A stretch of 64,000 nucleotides of DNA from Paracidovorax anthurii (lineage in GTDB: Bacteria > Pseudomonadota > Gammaproteobacteria > Burkholderiales > Burkholderiaceae_C), in assembly GCF_003269065.1 (NCBI RefSeq), contig NZ_QLTA01000020.1, forward strand, positions 19,139-83,138, in the 5' to 3' direction. Below are positions 17,507-26,781 of the stretch, piece after piece. The position numbers and the translations under genes are program-made. The notes under the pieces were generated by a model. It was given only the letters and a program-made list of their open reading frames with translations, was not told the DNA's origin and ran no database searches. Positions within the stretch are counted from its first letter, which is position 1. Each line of letters begins with the position of its first letter.

Positions 17507-18859
17507 TCAGCCCCAGTGGTGCGGCAGCTTCACCAGCCCCGGCATCAGCGTGTGCCGCACCCAGTTGAAGTTCAGGAACTGGAACCATTCGTCGTAGACC
17601 ACCAGCCCGCTCTCGTCGAAGAGAAACGCGCTGATCACGTAGTCGCCGGAATGCAGCGGCAGATCCGGGAAGGTCAGGACCGACTGCCAGCGCCCATCGC
17701 CGAGCGGCACGGGCTGCGCGCCTTCCTCGTGCGTCGCCAGCGACGTGATGCCCACGCCCCGTGACTGCTCGATCATGAAGCCGATGTTCGGGCGCTCCTG
17801 GCCCCGGCCCCGCACCACGATGCGCACCACGAGATCGGAGCCCTCCAGGCGGCCGAACTGCTCGCCCTCGGGTTCGCCCAGGCCGTCGATGTCCACCGAC
17901 AGGATGCGGGCCGAGCCGTCGTCGCGCGCCGGTGTGTTGCCGCTGCGGGCGCGCCGCCCGGCCGGCGGTGCGGCGGCCGGATCGGCGCCATCGCCCAGCG
18001 GCGCGCCGCTGTCCGGCGCCGCATCGCCTCCGGCATGCGCTGCCGTGCCGTCGGCCCCGGCCGGATGGGCCGGGCCGGCGCCGGGCAGCGCCGCGTTGCG
18101 CAGGCGGGAATGCACGTCATAGGCCCCCAGCACCGGCTCGGTCGCGCCGAACTGCTTCACCTGCCCGCCATCCAGCCAGAGGGCCAGATCGCACAGGTGG
18201 CGGATGTGGTAAGGGCTGTGCGAGCAGAACAGGATGGTGCAGCCCGCGTCTCGGAACGCCATGATGCGGTCCACGCACTTCTTCTGGAAATGCTGGTCGC
18301 CCACGGCGAGGGCCTCGTCGATGATGAGCATGTCGGGCTGCACCGCCGTCACGAGCGCGAACGCCAGCCGCACCGACATGCCCGACGAATAGGTCTTGAC
18401 GGGGCGGTCCAGCGCCTCGCCCAGCTCGCAGAACTCCACGATCTCCGGTTCGAGCCGCGCCATCTCCTCGCGGTCGATGCCGATCAGGCTGCCGCCGAAG
18501 TAGAGGTTGTCGCGCCCGCTGAAATCCGGGTGGAAGCCCGCGCCCAGCTCCAGGATCGCCGTGACCCGCCCCACCCGCTCGATCGTGCCCGTGGACGGCT
18601 GCAGCGTGCCCGCCAGCAGCTTCAGCAGCGAACTCTTGCCCGCGCCGTTGTCGCCGATCACCCCGATGCACTGCCCGCGCCGCAACTCGAACGACACGTC
18701 GCGCAGCGCCCAGTGGCTGCGGTGCGTCGAGCGGCCCGTGATCAGCGATTTCAGCCGCTGCCGTGGCGAGGCGTAGAGCCGGTATTCCTTGCCCACGTTC
18801 TTCACCGTCAGCACGGTATCGCCCATCGCCGCCGTGCCGTCCACCAGGGTCCCGCTCAT
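17507..18859 (-). CDS. wzt: Wzt-like ABC transporter ATP-binding protein with C-terminal glycan-binding domain
   Basis: ATPase of an O-polysaccharide exporter, 450 residues. Walker A GDNGAGKSS near residue 68, signature YSSGMSVRLAFAL near 155, Walker B MLIIDEALAVGD near 175, then a linker rich in Ala, Gly and Pro (about 250-305) and a beta-sandwich Wzt_C-like domain. In E. coli O9a and Klebsiella O2a/O12 systems this C-terminal domain recognises the capped glycan end. The ATG at 18859 overlaps the permease stop as ATGA, so an alternative TTG at 18865 is less likely. It works with the adjacent permease to flip the polysaccharide to the periplasm. Confidence 0.92.
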   Translation of the reverse strand: MSGTLVDGTAAMGDTVLTVKNVGKEYRLYASPRQRLKSLITGRSTHRSHWALRDVSFELRRGQCIGVIGDNGAGKSSLLKLLAGTLQPSTGTIERVGRVTAILELGAGFHPDFSGRDNLYFGGSLIGIDREEMARLEPEIVEFCELGEALDRPVKTYSSGMSVRLAFALVTAVQPDMLIIDEALAVGDQHFQKKCVDRIMAFRDAGCTILFCSHSPYHIRHLCDLALWLDGGQVKQFGATEPVLGAYDVHSRLRNAALPGAGPAHPAGADGTAAHAGGDAAPDSGAPLGDGADPAAAPPAGRRARSGNTPARDDGSARILSVDIDGLGEPEGEQFGRLEGSDLVVRIVVRGRGQERPNIGFMIEQSRGVGITSLATHEEGAQPVPLGDGRWQSVLTFPDLPLHSGDYVISAFLFDESGLVVYDEWFQFLNFNWVRHTLMPGLVKLPHHWG

Positions 18860-19656
18860 AGCCAATCCACCAACTGATCACGGCTGCGTGCCGCCACGAC
18901 ATTCAGGGCCACGGCCACCACGGCCGCCCAGCCAAGCGCCGCGCACCATACGCTCAGCGGAGGCCAGGCCCCTTGCAGCAGCACCTGCTGGTACCCGATG
19001 ACCAGCGCCGTCATGGGATTCAGCCACAGCACCCAGCGCCAGTTCTCGGGAAACAGCGTGAGCGGAAACAGGATGGGCGTGAGGTAGATCCCCACCGAAA
19101 GCAGGAAGCCGACCAGCTGCACCGTATCGCGCAATGCCGCCGCCAGGATCGCCAGCAGATAGCCGATCAGCACGCTCAGCAGCAGTTGCAGCGCCAGCAA
19201 CGCGGGAAACGCCAGCAGGGCTCCGCGGAATCCGTGTAGCGGGCTGTAGATGGCGGCGACCAGCAGCAGCAGCGGCCCGTAGATCATCGCGCTCGCCAGC
19301 ACCGAGCGGGCCGCGAACAGAACCGGGGGCAAGGGATTCTTCTGGAGCAGGCCACCGGACTCGATCAGGCTGTTCATGCCCCTCGAAACCGCGTCGCAGA
19401 ACGCCATCCAGGGCAAGGCGCCCACCACGAGGAAGGTCCCCACCGCGCGCGTGGGCGCACCGTCCCCGAGGCGCATGGAGAACACCACGTCGAAGACCAG
19501 GTAGTAGGCCGCCACGGTGAGCAGGGGCTGCAGGTACGGCCACAGCACCCCGACCGCGGTGCCCGCATGGCGGGCTGCCACCTCGCGCCGGGTGAGCACC
19601 CACACCAGGGAACGCGCAGTCCACAACGCGCGCAGTTCATTGCATAACGTCTGCAT
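18856..19656 (-). CDS. wzm: Wzm-like ABC-2 permease for polysaccharide export
   Basis: Membrane partner of the Wzt-like ATPase, 266 residues with about six hydrophobic segments, ABC-2 type. Typical features are LVWVLTRREVAARHAGTAVG near the N-terminus, the DVVFSMRLGDGAPTRA loop, and GLLQKNPLPPVLFAARSVLA. The ATG at 19656 is preferred to a TTG 12 bases upstream. It is translationally coupled to wzt by the ATGA overlap. Export via Wzm/Wzt implies the glycan is completed in the cytoplasm, in keeping with the large cytoplasmic fusion enzyme nearby, and is then ligated to lipid A-core. Confidence 0.92.
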   Translation of the reverse strand: MQTLCNELRALWTARSLVWVLTRREVAARHAGTAVGVLWPYLQPLLTVAAYYLVFDVVFSMRLGDGAPTRAVGTFLVVGALPWMAFCDAVSRGMNSLIESGGLLQKNPLPPVLFAARSVLASAMIYGPLLLLVAAIYSPLHGFRGALLAFPALLALQLLLSVLIGYLLAILAAALRDTVQLVGFLLSVGIYLTPILFPLTLFPENWRWVLWLNPMTALVIGYQQVLLQGAWPPLSVWCAALGWAAVVAVALNVVAARSRDQLVDWL

Positions 19657-19866
19657 CCAACAATTCAACTCACAACAACGGGCAGGAAAAAGCGGCGTTC
19701 AGACCGACCGCCGCCTGGCTTTCGCTACGGGCTTGCCATCCCTGCGAAACCGGGATTGGGCACGGGAGCGAGGCGTGAAGCCACAGGCGATGCCGCCGAG
19801 CAGCGCCGGAGCAAGGCGCCGTGGCAGCCGCCGCGATGGCCAACCCGTACCCAGGCGCTCACGTTG

Positions 19867-20781
19867 TCAAGGGGCAGGCTTGGCAGCGGCAGCCGGCGCG
19901 GCGTGGCTGGCCGCGTAGGCGTCGATGGCTTCCTGGTTGACCTTGAGATTCTTCTGGAGCTTGTTCACCTCGGCCATGCGCGCTTCATCCTGGGTGGTCT
20001 TGCGCACCTCGGCCAACAGTTCGTCGCGCACTTCCTCGAAAGGCTTCAGGCCTGCCGGGCGCCGCGCTTCCAGCTTCACGACGTGGTAGCCGAACTGGGT
20101 CTTCACCACACCACTGAGTTCACCGGGTTTCTGCAGGGCGAAGGCCGCCTGATCGAATTCGGGCACGGTGCGCCCCTTGGCCAGAAAACCGAGATCGCCG
20201 CCGCGTTCCGCGCTACCCTTGTCTGCGGAGCGCTCCTTGGCCAGGGTGGCGAAGTCCGCGCCCCCCTTGAGATCCGCCAGCAGCTTCTCGGCCTGCGCCT
20301 GCGCTTCAGGCGTCGTGCCAGCAATCAGGATGTGCCGCACCCGCACCTGCTCGGGGGCCTGGAATCGCTCGGGCTTAGCCTTGTAGAGCGTGCGCGCCAG
20401 CGGCTCGGCCTTGGCGTCGCTGAGCGTGTTGGCCTGGTCCATGCGCTGCATCAGAGCGTCTGCCAGCACCTGATCACGCGCGATGCGCAGGGCAGCGGCC
20501 ACTGCGGGGTCTTTGTCCAGGGATTGGGTCTGCGCCTCTTGCGCGAGGGCACGACGGGTATAGAGATTGGTTGCGATCTGCCGCACGGTTTGGGGCTTGC
20601 TCAGCACGGTGCCACGCATCTCCGGGGGCATGCGCAGCGAGTCCGCCTGCATGTCTGCCGTGCTGATCGACACGGAATCATTTTGGATCAACACGGGGTC
20701 TGCAGCCCAGACGGTCGAAGTCAGACCACCCAGCGAAGCCGCCATGGCCCAGGAAACAAACCGGAGAGAAAAACGCTTCAT
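19867..20781 (-). CDS. Periplasmic parvulin-type peptidyl-prolyl isomerase
   Basis: A secreted folding factor of 304 residues. Signal peptide of about 26 residues ends at TVWA. A SurA-N-like helical region (about 60-140) is followed by the rotamase domain with VRVRHILIAGTTPEAQAQ, GGADFATLAKERSADKGSA and VVKTQFGYHVVKLEARRP. The C-terminus is rich in Ala and Pro. The gene lies 92 nt downstream of the S-layer-like gene in the same direction, behind its strong terminator, with too little room after the terminator for a conventional promoter. It may therefore be expressed by read-through. Folding of the secreted surface protein is the obvious suggestion, by position only. Confidence 0.9.
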   Translation of the reverse strand: MKRFSLRFVSWAMAASLGGLTSTVWAADPVLIQNDSVSISTADMQADSLRMPPEMRGTVLSKPQTVRQIATNLYTRRALAQEAQTQSLDKDPAVAAALRIARDQVLADALMQRMDQANTLSDAKAEPLARTLYKAKPERFQAPEQVRVRHILIAGTTPEAQAQAEKLLADLKGGADFATLAKERSADKGSAERGGDLGFLAKGRTVPEFDQAAFALQKPGELSGVVKTQFGYHVVKLEARRPAGLKPFEEVRDELLAEVRKTTQDEARMAEVNKLQKNLKVNQEAIDAYAASHAAPAAAAKPAP

Positions 20782-20811
20782 CGTTTACAGCATCCAACAG
20801 GTGTAACAGTC

Positions 20812-20839
20812 AAAAAAAAGGCGGGGGTAAACCCCCGCC
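20812..20839 (-). terminator. Rho-independent terminator of the S-layer-like gene
   Basis: Stem GGCGGGGGT/ACCCCCGCC with a 2-nt loop (20820-20839). On the minus strand it is followed by eight T residues; on the plus strand it is also followed by TTTTT. It begins 34 bases after the stop codon of the minus-strand S-layer-like gene and ends 30 bases before the parvulin start. Confidence 0.92.
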
Positions 20840-20873
20840 TTTTTGGTTTCGCGTTGCCGCGAAAAGTGCCCTA

Positions 20874-22634
20874 TTACTGAGCAGCCGTGAAACGGTGGGG
20901 CCACGTGATGCCGTAGGTGCCCACGGTGCCTGCAGAAGCTTGGGGGTTCGTCAGCTTGATGAACGAAGCGCCCAGGATCGGCAGACCAGCTTGCGAGTTG
21001 TACTGCACAGCGTTGGCCGTACCAGCGGTAGCACCATAGACAGGACCCAGGGTCGTCTGGAAGCTGTTGGTGGTACGCACCACGCTCCAGCCGTTCACGA
21101 AGGAACCGGATGCCACGTTCTGACGTGCCACGGAAGCGCCCAGCACCGAGGTGTTGGCGTCAGCGAAGCTCAGAACGCTGGTCTCGCCGCAGAAGCGGGT
21201 CTGCGACACAGTGGTGGGCGAGAACACGGCGCCGCTCGTCGTCGTCGTTTCTTCACGATCGAAGAAGGACTGGCCGGTGGAGTTCACGCAGATCAGGCCG
21301 CCTTGCAGGGCGGTGTTTTCCGGAGCGAACCATGCAGCGTAGTTGGTGGCCAGCGTGTTCGTTGCGGAACCCGTATCGAGCACCGTGAACAGGCGGTAGT
21401 TGGCAGCCGTCGTAGCACCTGCGTTGTAGTTGGCGGCAACGCTGTAACGACGGGTGGGCATGGAGAACACCCAGTCGGTTTTGGCCGTGATCGTCGGATC
21501 ATTGGCGTACTGGTTCGTGATGGAGGTCACGGCCAGAGCGCGCGTCAGGTTGTAGGCTTGGACACGGGTGTCCACCACAGCCGTGCCACCAGCGTTCAGC
21601 GTATAAGGCGTGGACAGGTCAGGCAGATCGTAGTTGGCGGCGACCAGAGCGGCCGTCGTCACTTCAGCGTTCGCGCCGGTACGGGTGTATGCCACGCGGA
21701 ACAGCGGGTCAGCCGTGAACGTTTCAGGCGTAGGCGCCTGGAGTTCGCTTTGCGGGAAGTGTACGAAGTTGCCACGGCCAGCGCCAGCACCCGTACCACC
21801 CGTAGCCGTCACAGCCGTAGCAGCGCCGGAGAAGGTCGTGGATTGGGCCACGTTGATGATGTACCAGTCACCCAGCAGACCAGCCGTCGGCGTGTCCAGA
21901 CCCAGTTGACGGGCTTGCGCTTCGGTCGTGACGTTGGCCAGCGTTGCGCTCAGGGCGGTTGCCGTGCAAGGAGCCGTGCCGCTCACGTGCTTGATAGCCG
22001 TGTACAGAGCGCTGTTGGCGTTGCGGTTCGCACCGTAGATGGCGTTGGAGTCGATGTTGGCCATGTTGAAGATTTCAACGTAGCCTTCACGCGTTTGGTT
22101 GGCGATGTCGCCAGCCAGCGTGCTCAGACGACCCGTATTGAAAGTTTGCGCCACATTGCGGGTGATCGTAGGCAGCGTGCAGGTGCCGTCGCCGGTCGTC
22201 AGGCGGGCAATGCCGTTGGCATCAGCCGTCACAGCAGCGGTCCACACGTCGCCAGGCGACAGGAACACTTGGAAGTCCAGAATATCGTCGGAGTTGGCAG
22301 CGCTGCGGAAACGCACCTTGGCCAGCTTGCCGTGCACGGTGTCGGTGTTCACCACGTGCAGAACGGTCATGTTGCCGTTCTGAGCATTGAAGTAAGGCAC
22401 CACCAGCGAGTGGCCGTTGCCGCCTTGCGACAGCTGGAGACCCGTTGCGCCCGTGGCCGTGAGACGCCAGTTGGCAGGAGCCGTACCAGCGTCGGGAATC
22501 CACACACCGTTGGTGATGGTACCGCCGTCGCCGCCCACGCCCGTGCCACGCACCACATCAGCAGATGCAGCGCCGGCGAAGCCCAGGCCACCAATCATGG
22601 CAGCAATGCTCAGGGCCAGAACATTTTTCTTCAT
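20874..22634 (-). CDS. S-layer-like secreted surface protein (possible NpdA relative)
   Basis: A 586-residue secreted protein with a clear signal peptide: MKKN, a hydrophobic stretch, and cleavage after AASA near residue 25. The mature part is rich in Ala, Thr, Asn, Val and Gly, very low in Lys, with four Cys residues (in GDGTCTLP, TAPCTA, GLICVN and TRFCGET), and has long beta-like stretches without known catalytic motifs. It ends YGITWPHRFTAAQ. Length, composition and the comamonad setting resemble surface-layer proteins such as the nanopod protein NpdA of Delftia; this is an inference from general resemblance. RBS GGAG precedes the ATG at 22634. Codon choice and local GC differ from neighbours, consistent with high expression. 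A strong terminator follows. Confidence 0.72.
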   Translation of the reverse strand: MKKNVLALSIAAMIGGLGFAGAASADVVRGTGVGGDGGTITNGVWIPDAGTAPANWRLTATGATGLQLSQGGNGHSLVVPYFNAQNGNMTVLHVVNTDTVHGKLAKVRFRSAANSDDILDFQVFLSPGDVWTAAVTADANGIARLTTGDGTCTLPTITRNVAQTFNTGRLSTLAGDIANQTREGYVEIFNMANIDSNAIYGANRNANSALYTAIKHVSGTAPCTATALSATLANVTTEAQARQLGLDTPTAGLLGDWYIINVAQSTTFSGAATAVTATGGTGAGAGRGNFVHFPQSELQAPTPETFTADPLFRVAYTRTGANAEVTTAALVAANYDLPDLSTPYTLNAGGTAVVDTRVQAYNLTRALAVTSITNQYANDPTITAKTDWVFSMPTRRYSVAANYNAGATTAANYRLFTVLDTGSATNTLATNYAAWFAPENTALQGGLICVNSTGQSFFDREETTTTSGAVFSPTTVSQTRFCGETSVLSFADANTSVLGASVARQNVASGSFVNGWSVVRTTNSFQTTLGPVYGATAGTANAVQYNSQAGLPILGASFIKLTNPQASAGTVGTYGITWPHRFTAAQ

Positions 22635-23207
22635 ATCGAGAACTCCAGTTAAAAAGTTGGTAAGCGCAACTACCACGATTGATTACGCCAAAGAATAGTA
22701 GCACAGCGCATTCAAGCCCTGTACTACGGAACACCTGCCGAACCTTCGCCTGTTGATGAAATGCAACAGTGGATGAGAGGCGTGCCGCATACGGAGCCAT
22801 CCCAGCAAGGCGGGGATGAGCCCGACCATTTTTTGGGCGGGGCCTGTCGAAGCGGAAGAACCCGAACCAAGCACCCTCGCTCAGCGGGTTTGCGACCTCC
22901 ATACCTCCACAAGCCTCGGGGGCGAACAATACCAAAAGAAATGTGCATTCCCAAGCAAAAAATCCTAAATTTGCACACTTTTCCCCTGCCGTCACACCCC
23001 ATGGCTCGCCAGCACAGAGACGGGCTGACTCCCCCCAAGACGTTCAATCACAAACAACCATCCACGGTGGTTGTCAGACGTAACAACGCCCAGCCGCGTA
23101 AGCGAACTGGGCGCAACCCGCTGGGCACAAGATGACGAGCACTTCCATCCACGAACGGGGTGAAGCGACTTATCAAGCCACCCCCATTGATGGAAGAGCC
23201 GAAGGAC
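22635..23207. other. 573-bp intergenic region upstream of the S-layer-like gene
   Basis: I find no convincing gene here. The region is richer in A and T than its surroundings and must contain the promoter and leader of the S-layer-like gene. Two inverted repeats stand out: CAACCA/TGGTTG at 23055-23073 and CGCCCAG/CTGGGCG at 23087-23113. The second lies about 100 bases behind the lipoprotein stop and may end its transcript. A TACTAT -10-like hexamer is on the minus strand near 22695, without a good -35 partner. Confidence 0.5.
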
Positions 23208-23630
23208 TCAGAGGTCTTGGTACCTCCACCACTGTCCATCTTCCGATATCCAGACCTCGTCCAGATAGGTATCAATGGCGTCCAGTTTGATCCCGATGAT
23301 GGCGGGCTTGGCCATCAACTTCATCCGGGCAGTGCACTTTTCCGCCTCGCATTTCACACCGACCACCTCGGCTGACAACACGGATGCCGCATTACCAAAC
23401 TGCCGGGCAAATTGCTCCTTGGTGTGAGCCTTCCTGTACGACGGAGGTGTCAGTGCATAAGATTTTTCGGACTGCCCGGCAATCCGAGCCTGCCAATATT
23501 CATTGGCGCGCTGTTTTACCTGCTGCTCAGGAGTCGTTGGCTGCATGGCGGCACAGCCAGCCAGAACGAGAACACCCAAGGTAACAGCGGCAGGTCGAAT
23601 TGCTTTCCGGTAAATAGTATTGAAGCGCAT
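23208..23630 (-). CDS. Small lipoprotein of unknown function
   Basis: A 140-residue predicted lipoprotein. The N-terminus has basic residues, a hydrophobic core and the lipobox LAGC with the acylated Cys at residue 24. The mature part begins AAMQPTTPEQQVKQRANEYW and looks like a compact alpha/beta domain with a Cys pair in VKCEAEKCTARM. The start MRFNTIYRKAI (23630) is chosen because it gives a proper signal. It starts 28 nt after gspD, so it may be the last gene of the T2SS operon. A pilotin-like role for GspD is conceivable from position, but no pilotin motif is recognised. Confidence 0.78.
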   Translation of the reverse strand: MRFNTIYRKAIRPAAVTLGVLVLAGCAAMQPTTPEQQVKQRANEYWQARIAGQSEKSYALTPPSYRKAHTKEQFARQFGNAASVLSAEVVGVKCEAEKCTARMKLMAKPAIIGIKLDAIDTYLDEVWISEDGQWWRYQDL

Positions 23631-23658
23631 AGAAATGATGATAGAAGAAGAACCAACC

Positions 23659-26109
23659 TCACTGAGGCGGCAAGGGCTGGACCGTTGGCTGCGTGCCCCC
23701 TGGCGCAGGATTGACTCGACCGGACTCTCTGAGTTCAATAACCTGAAGACCCTTGAGACGATCGCGCAATTCATCGCTGACCTCGCGAATATCGATATCC
23801 GTGCGCACAACCTTGGGAGTGATCACCACCAGCAACTCGGTACGATTACCGGTTTTTCCGTTATTGCTGAAAAGATTCCCCACCAATGGGATTTCCTGCA
23901 GGAATGGCACGCCCGACTTCGAATTATTGCTCGTATCCCTGATCAAACCACCAAGCACGATGGCCTCACCCGAGCGGACCGCCACCTTACTGGTGATCTG
24001 GCGCTGCTGGAACACGGGTTGCAAAGATACGCTGCCCGAACTATCTGCCAAGACGTCTGTGACCGTCTGGTCTATTTGCATCGTGACCAGATTGCCAGCG
24101 TTCACCGACGGCGTGACGGAAAGACTCACACCCGTGTCACGGTATTGAATCGTGCTGGTCTGGGCATTCGTGTTGTCGACAAACGTGGTGCTGGCAGTTT
24201 GAACAGGCTGCTGGTTACCCACGCTCATCATGGCCGTATGGTTATCCAGCACCATCAATGATGGGCTTGAAATGACCTTCAACAACCTCTTCGTAGCCAA
24301 TGCATTGAGGACGACGCGCACCCTGCCCAGAGGATTTGCCAAGGAGTAGGTGAATCCAGCACGCGCAGAGCTTGGCAACGACCCTGTACTGTTGTCACTA
24401 TTCAGCAACGACCCCGTCCCCGTGTAGTCGGACGGGCCGCCTGCGCTGAAAGACCATTGGAGACCATATTGAAGCGTGTCATCCAATGTCACCTCCACGA
24501 TGGAAGCCTCGATCAACACCTGCGTCGGGGGCAGATCAAGCCGCTTCAGCGTGGCCTCGATCTTCGTATATTCTGACTTGGTTCCCCAGATCAATACGGA
24601 GTTGTTCAACTCATCGGCCATGACGCGCACCGTACCTATATTGGTACCGACAACGCCCTGCGTGCTACCACTCTGGTTTTGGTTGTTGCGATTGGTTTGC
24701 ATGGAGCCGAAGCCACTGCTACCCGACCCGCCTCCACGGCTGCTGAATGCGCTGGATGACCCAAATCCGGTACTGCTGAACGCGGAATTGCCAAACCCCG
24801 TGTTGCCGAACGCATTATTTGACCCGAACTGCCCAAAAGAATTGGACGATGTCCCCCCGAGCCCTGGAGCCACACCACTGTTGGCGGTGGCTCCACTGCC
24901 TTGGGTGCCACCAAAAATGCCGCTCAACACACCCGCCAAATGCTTGGCATTGCCATTCTGGACGTGATAGATGAACAGTTGCGGCTCGGAACCGTTGTCA
25001 TTGGGTTGGTCCAGCTTCTCGATCCAGCGGCGAGCCTCATCCAGATAGGCAGCTCGCGGCGTAACGACAAGAATGCTGTTGATCCGCTCGATCGGCATGA
25101 TGCGCAATGCACCAAACAATGGATTGGCCTCCCCCAGAGCTGCCGCCCCGGCATTGGCCTGATTGGCTGCACCGGCAGTCCCTGCAGCGATGGCGGATCC
25201 CGTGGCTGCACCCGCAGCAGGCGTGGCAGGCGCCGCCCCACCGCTCACGACACGCAGCGCAGCCTCCACCTCTTTGATGGATGCATACTTGAGCGGGAAG
25301 ACCCCCACGGACATGCCCTTGAGAAGATCGACGTCAAAGGTGTTGACCAGATCCAGCCACCCTTCAGCCTGCGTGCGCGTTCCGGACAAAACCAGCAAAT
25401 TGCGGACATTGTCCACACGAACGATCGCATCTGGAGCCACCATGGGCCGCAGAATGGACGCCATTTCAGCAGCGCCGATGTATTGCAACGGCACGATGAT
25501 GGCGCCATAGCCTGGGGGAAGAGGCTCTCCACTCTTCACCTGCCGAAGCGTTCCCCCGATGGCCCGCAGTGCGTCTGGGCGGCCGACGTGGTATGTCCCG
25601 CGGGCATCCCTCAACATTGCCAAGCCGTTTGCCTGCAAAGCACTCTCCAGCAGGAACATGGCCTGATCAGGCGGAATGGGATTGCGCGTGGAAAGCGTTA
25701 CCGTTCCATTCAGGGGGGGATGCAGCACGTAGTTCGCCTTGGCAATGTCACCCAAGATCGTGCGCACGACCTCCGAGACTGGAGCCTCCTCGAAATTGAA
25801 TGCCATGGGAGCACCAGTGATCGGCGGCACTGCTTTGGGTTCACCCAGGATGATGTCGTTGCCGCGCAAAAGACGAGGCTGACTGCCCTTGTCTTCACGG
25901 CTGCCCTCACCCGCGCCATCACCACCGGGCTTTGCGATGGAACCATCATTGGCTGTCGTACCCACTGCAACAGCCGGTCGATTCCCCCCAGCAGACTCGG
26001 TGACCACGTTGGTTGCAGCCGCAGCTTCGGGCTTTTGCTGCACTTGCGCAGCAGCCAACTGGCATACGGCCAATGCAACGGATGAAAAAGCGTATCGATA
26101 AGAAATCAT
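23659..26109 (-). CDS. gspD: Type II secretion outer-membrane secretin GspD
   Basis: Forms the T2SS outer-membrane channel. It has 816 residues, a signal peptide (MISYRYAFSSVALAVCQLAAA) and a low-complexity N-terminus. N domains include FNFEEAPVSEVVRTILGDI near residue 100 and IIVPLQYIGAAEMASILRP near 200. The secretin core has VLIEASIVEVTLDD near 540 and VPFLQEIPLVGNLFSNNG near 740. Residues about 402-473 are an unusual Gly/Ser/Asn linker with repeated FG pairs (GFGNSAF, GFGSSSAF). The gene is last in the xps-like order, 45 nt after the N-type gene. The C-terminus is short and Pro-rich, without an obvious S-domain. Confidence 0.96.
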   Translation of the reverse strand: MISYRYAFSSVALAVCQLAAAQVQQKPEAAAATNVVTESAGGNRPAVAVGTTANDGSIAKPGGDGAGEGSREDKGSQPRLLRGNDIILGEPKAVPPITGAPMAFNFEEAPVSEVVRTILGDIAKANYVLHPPLNGTVTLSTRNPIPPDQAMFLLESALQANGLAMLRDARGTYHVGRPDALRAIGGTLRQVKSGEPLPPGYGAIIVPLQYIGAAEMASILRPMVAPDAIVRVDNVRNLLVLSGTRTQAEGWLDLVNTFDVDLLKGMSVGVFPLKYASIKEVEAALRVVSGGAAPATPAAGAATGSAIAAGTAGAANQANAGAAALGEANPLFGALRIMPIERINSILVVTPRAAYLDEARRWIEKLDQPNDNGSEPQLFIYHVQNGNAKHLAGVLSGIFGGTQGSGATANSGVAPGLGGTSSNSFGQFGSNNAFGNTGFGNSAFSSTGFGSSSAFSSRGGGSGSSGFGSMQTNRNNQNQSGSTQGVVGTNIGTVRVMADELNNSVLIWGTKSEYTKIEATLKRLDLPPTQVLIEASIVEVTLDDTLQYGLQWSFSAGGPSDYTGTGSLLNSDNSTGSLPSSARAGFTYSLANPLGRVRVVLNALATKRLLKVISSPSLMVLDNHTAMMSVGNQQPVQTASTTFVDNTNAQTSTIQYRDTGVSLSVTPSVNAGNLVTMQIDQTVTDVLADSSGSVSLQPVFQQRQITSKVAVRSGEAIVLGGLIRDTSNNSKSGVPFLQEIPLVGNLFSNNGKTGNRTELLVVITPKVVRTDIDIREVSDELRDRLKGLQVIELRESGRVNPAPGGTQPTVQPLPPQ

Positions 26110-26154
26110 GACTACGTGCCCAGAAAACGGGAAGAGCGCGTCGGCGCGCAAAAC

Positions 26155-26781
26155 TCAAGGAACTCGTGTTCCACCGAAGGTGGCACGGCGTGAAGGTGGC
26201 AGGGGCTCCCCCACTCCTCCGGGTGGTGGTGCAGGCGGCTGCGCGGCCCCTCTCGGAGCACCAGCCGACGCAGGCAGCGGCGCGCCGGAATAAACGGTGA
26301 CCGCCGCACGGGGGAGCAGCAGCGTCCGCACCTCGCCACCCCGGCCGAAAGTCACGACACGATCCTGTATGGAGGTCAGCACCCAGCCGTCGACGTTGTC
26401 GTTCAAGCGCAGGCGCCTTTGCTTACCCGCCACTTGAATGATCACCCCTCCCTGTCCTTCGCCAGAGTAGACCCCTGACAACCGAGCCGAGGAGAGATTG
26501 TCCGGAGGAGGTTCGTTCGCTGCCGGGGGGGGCGGTGGGGGCGGAGGCCGGCGAGTACCCGAAAAAAGCGGTCGGTCCAACATGGCCACAAAGGCCCGGG
26601 TATCCGTCGATCCTACGGCAGGCACGACTGGCACCAGACCTTCCAGATCCACTTTACGGGGCTCAGGGGGTTGCCAGTGGATATTGCGGATCGCCCCATC
26701 CGGGGACACCCACATCCACAGCAGCAGCAAAGCGAGTCCGGCATTCAGCAGCAAAAGAACACGCAGGGCATGGCGCTTCAT
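26155..26781 (-). CDS. XpsN/GspC-like T2SS inner-membrane protein
   Basis: A 208-residue bitopic inner-membrane protein occupying the xpsN position. One TM segment (about residues 7-24) is followed by FVAMLDRPLFSGTRRP and eight consecutive Pro residues, then a GspC-type homology region: ARLSGVYSGEGQGGVIIQVA and LNDNVDGWVLTSIQ. It probably links the inner-membrane platform to GspD. No separate gspC is present. The start overlaps the gspM stop as ATGA. The C-terminus ends RRATFGGTRVP; the ATFGG motif recurs near the C-termini of GspJ and GspL. Confidence 0.82.
   Translation of the reverse strand: MKRHALRVLLLLNAGLALLLLWMWVSPDGAIRNIHWQPPEPRKVDLEGLVPVVPAVGSTDTRAFVAMLDRPLFSGTRRPPPPPPPPAANEPPPDNLSSARLSGVYSGEGQGGVIIQVAGKQRRLRLNDNVDGWVLTSIQDRVVTFGRGGEVRTLLLPRAAVTVYSGAPLPASAGAPRGAAQPPAPPPGGVGEPLPPSRRATFGGTRVP

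Noticed and set aside
20779..20815. TTGACT/TGTAAA promoter in front of the parvulin gene
   Set aside because: The spacing would place the transcription start inside or after the start codon, so it cannot make a full-length message.
22680..22710. A further copy of the 42-nt element ahead of the S-layer-like gene
   Set aside because: GTGCTACTATTCTTTGG looks similar, but the GTCG start at the fixed distance is missing; it is more likely part of the promoter.
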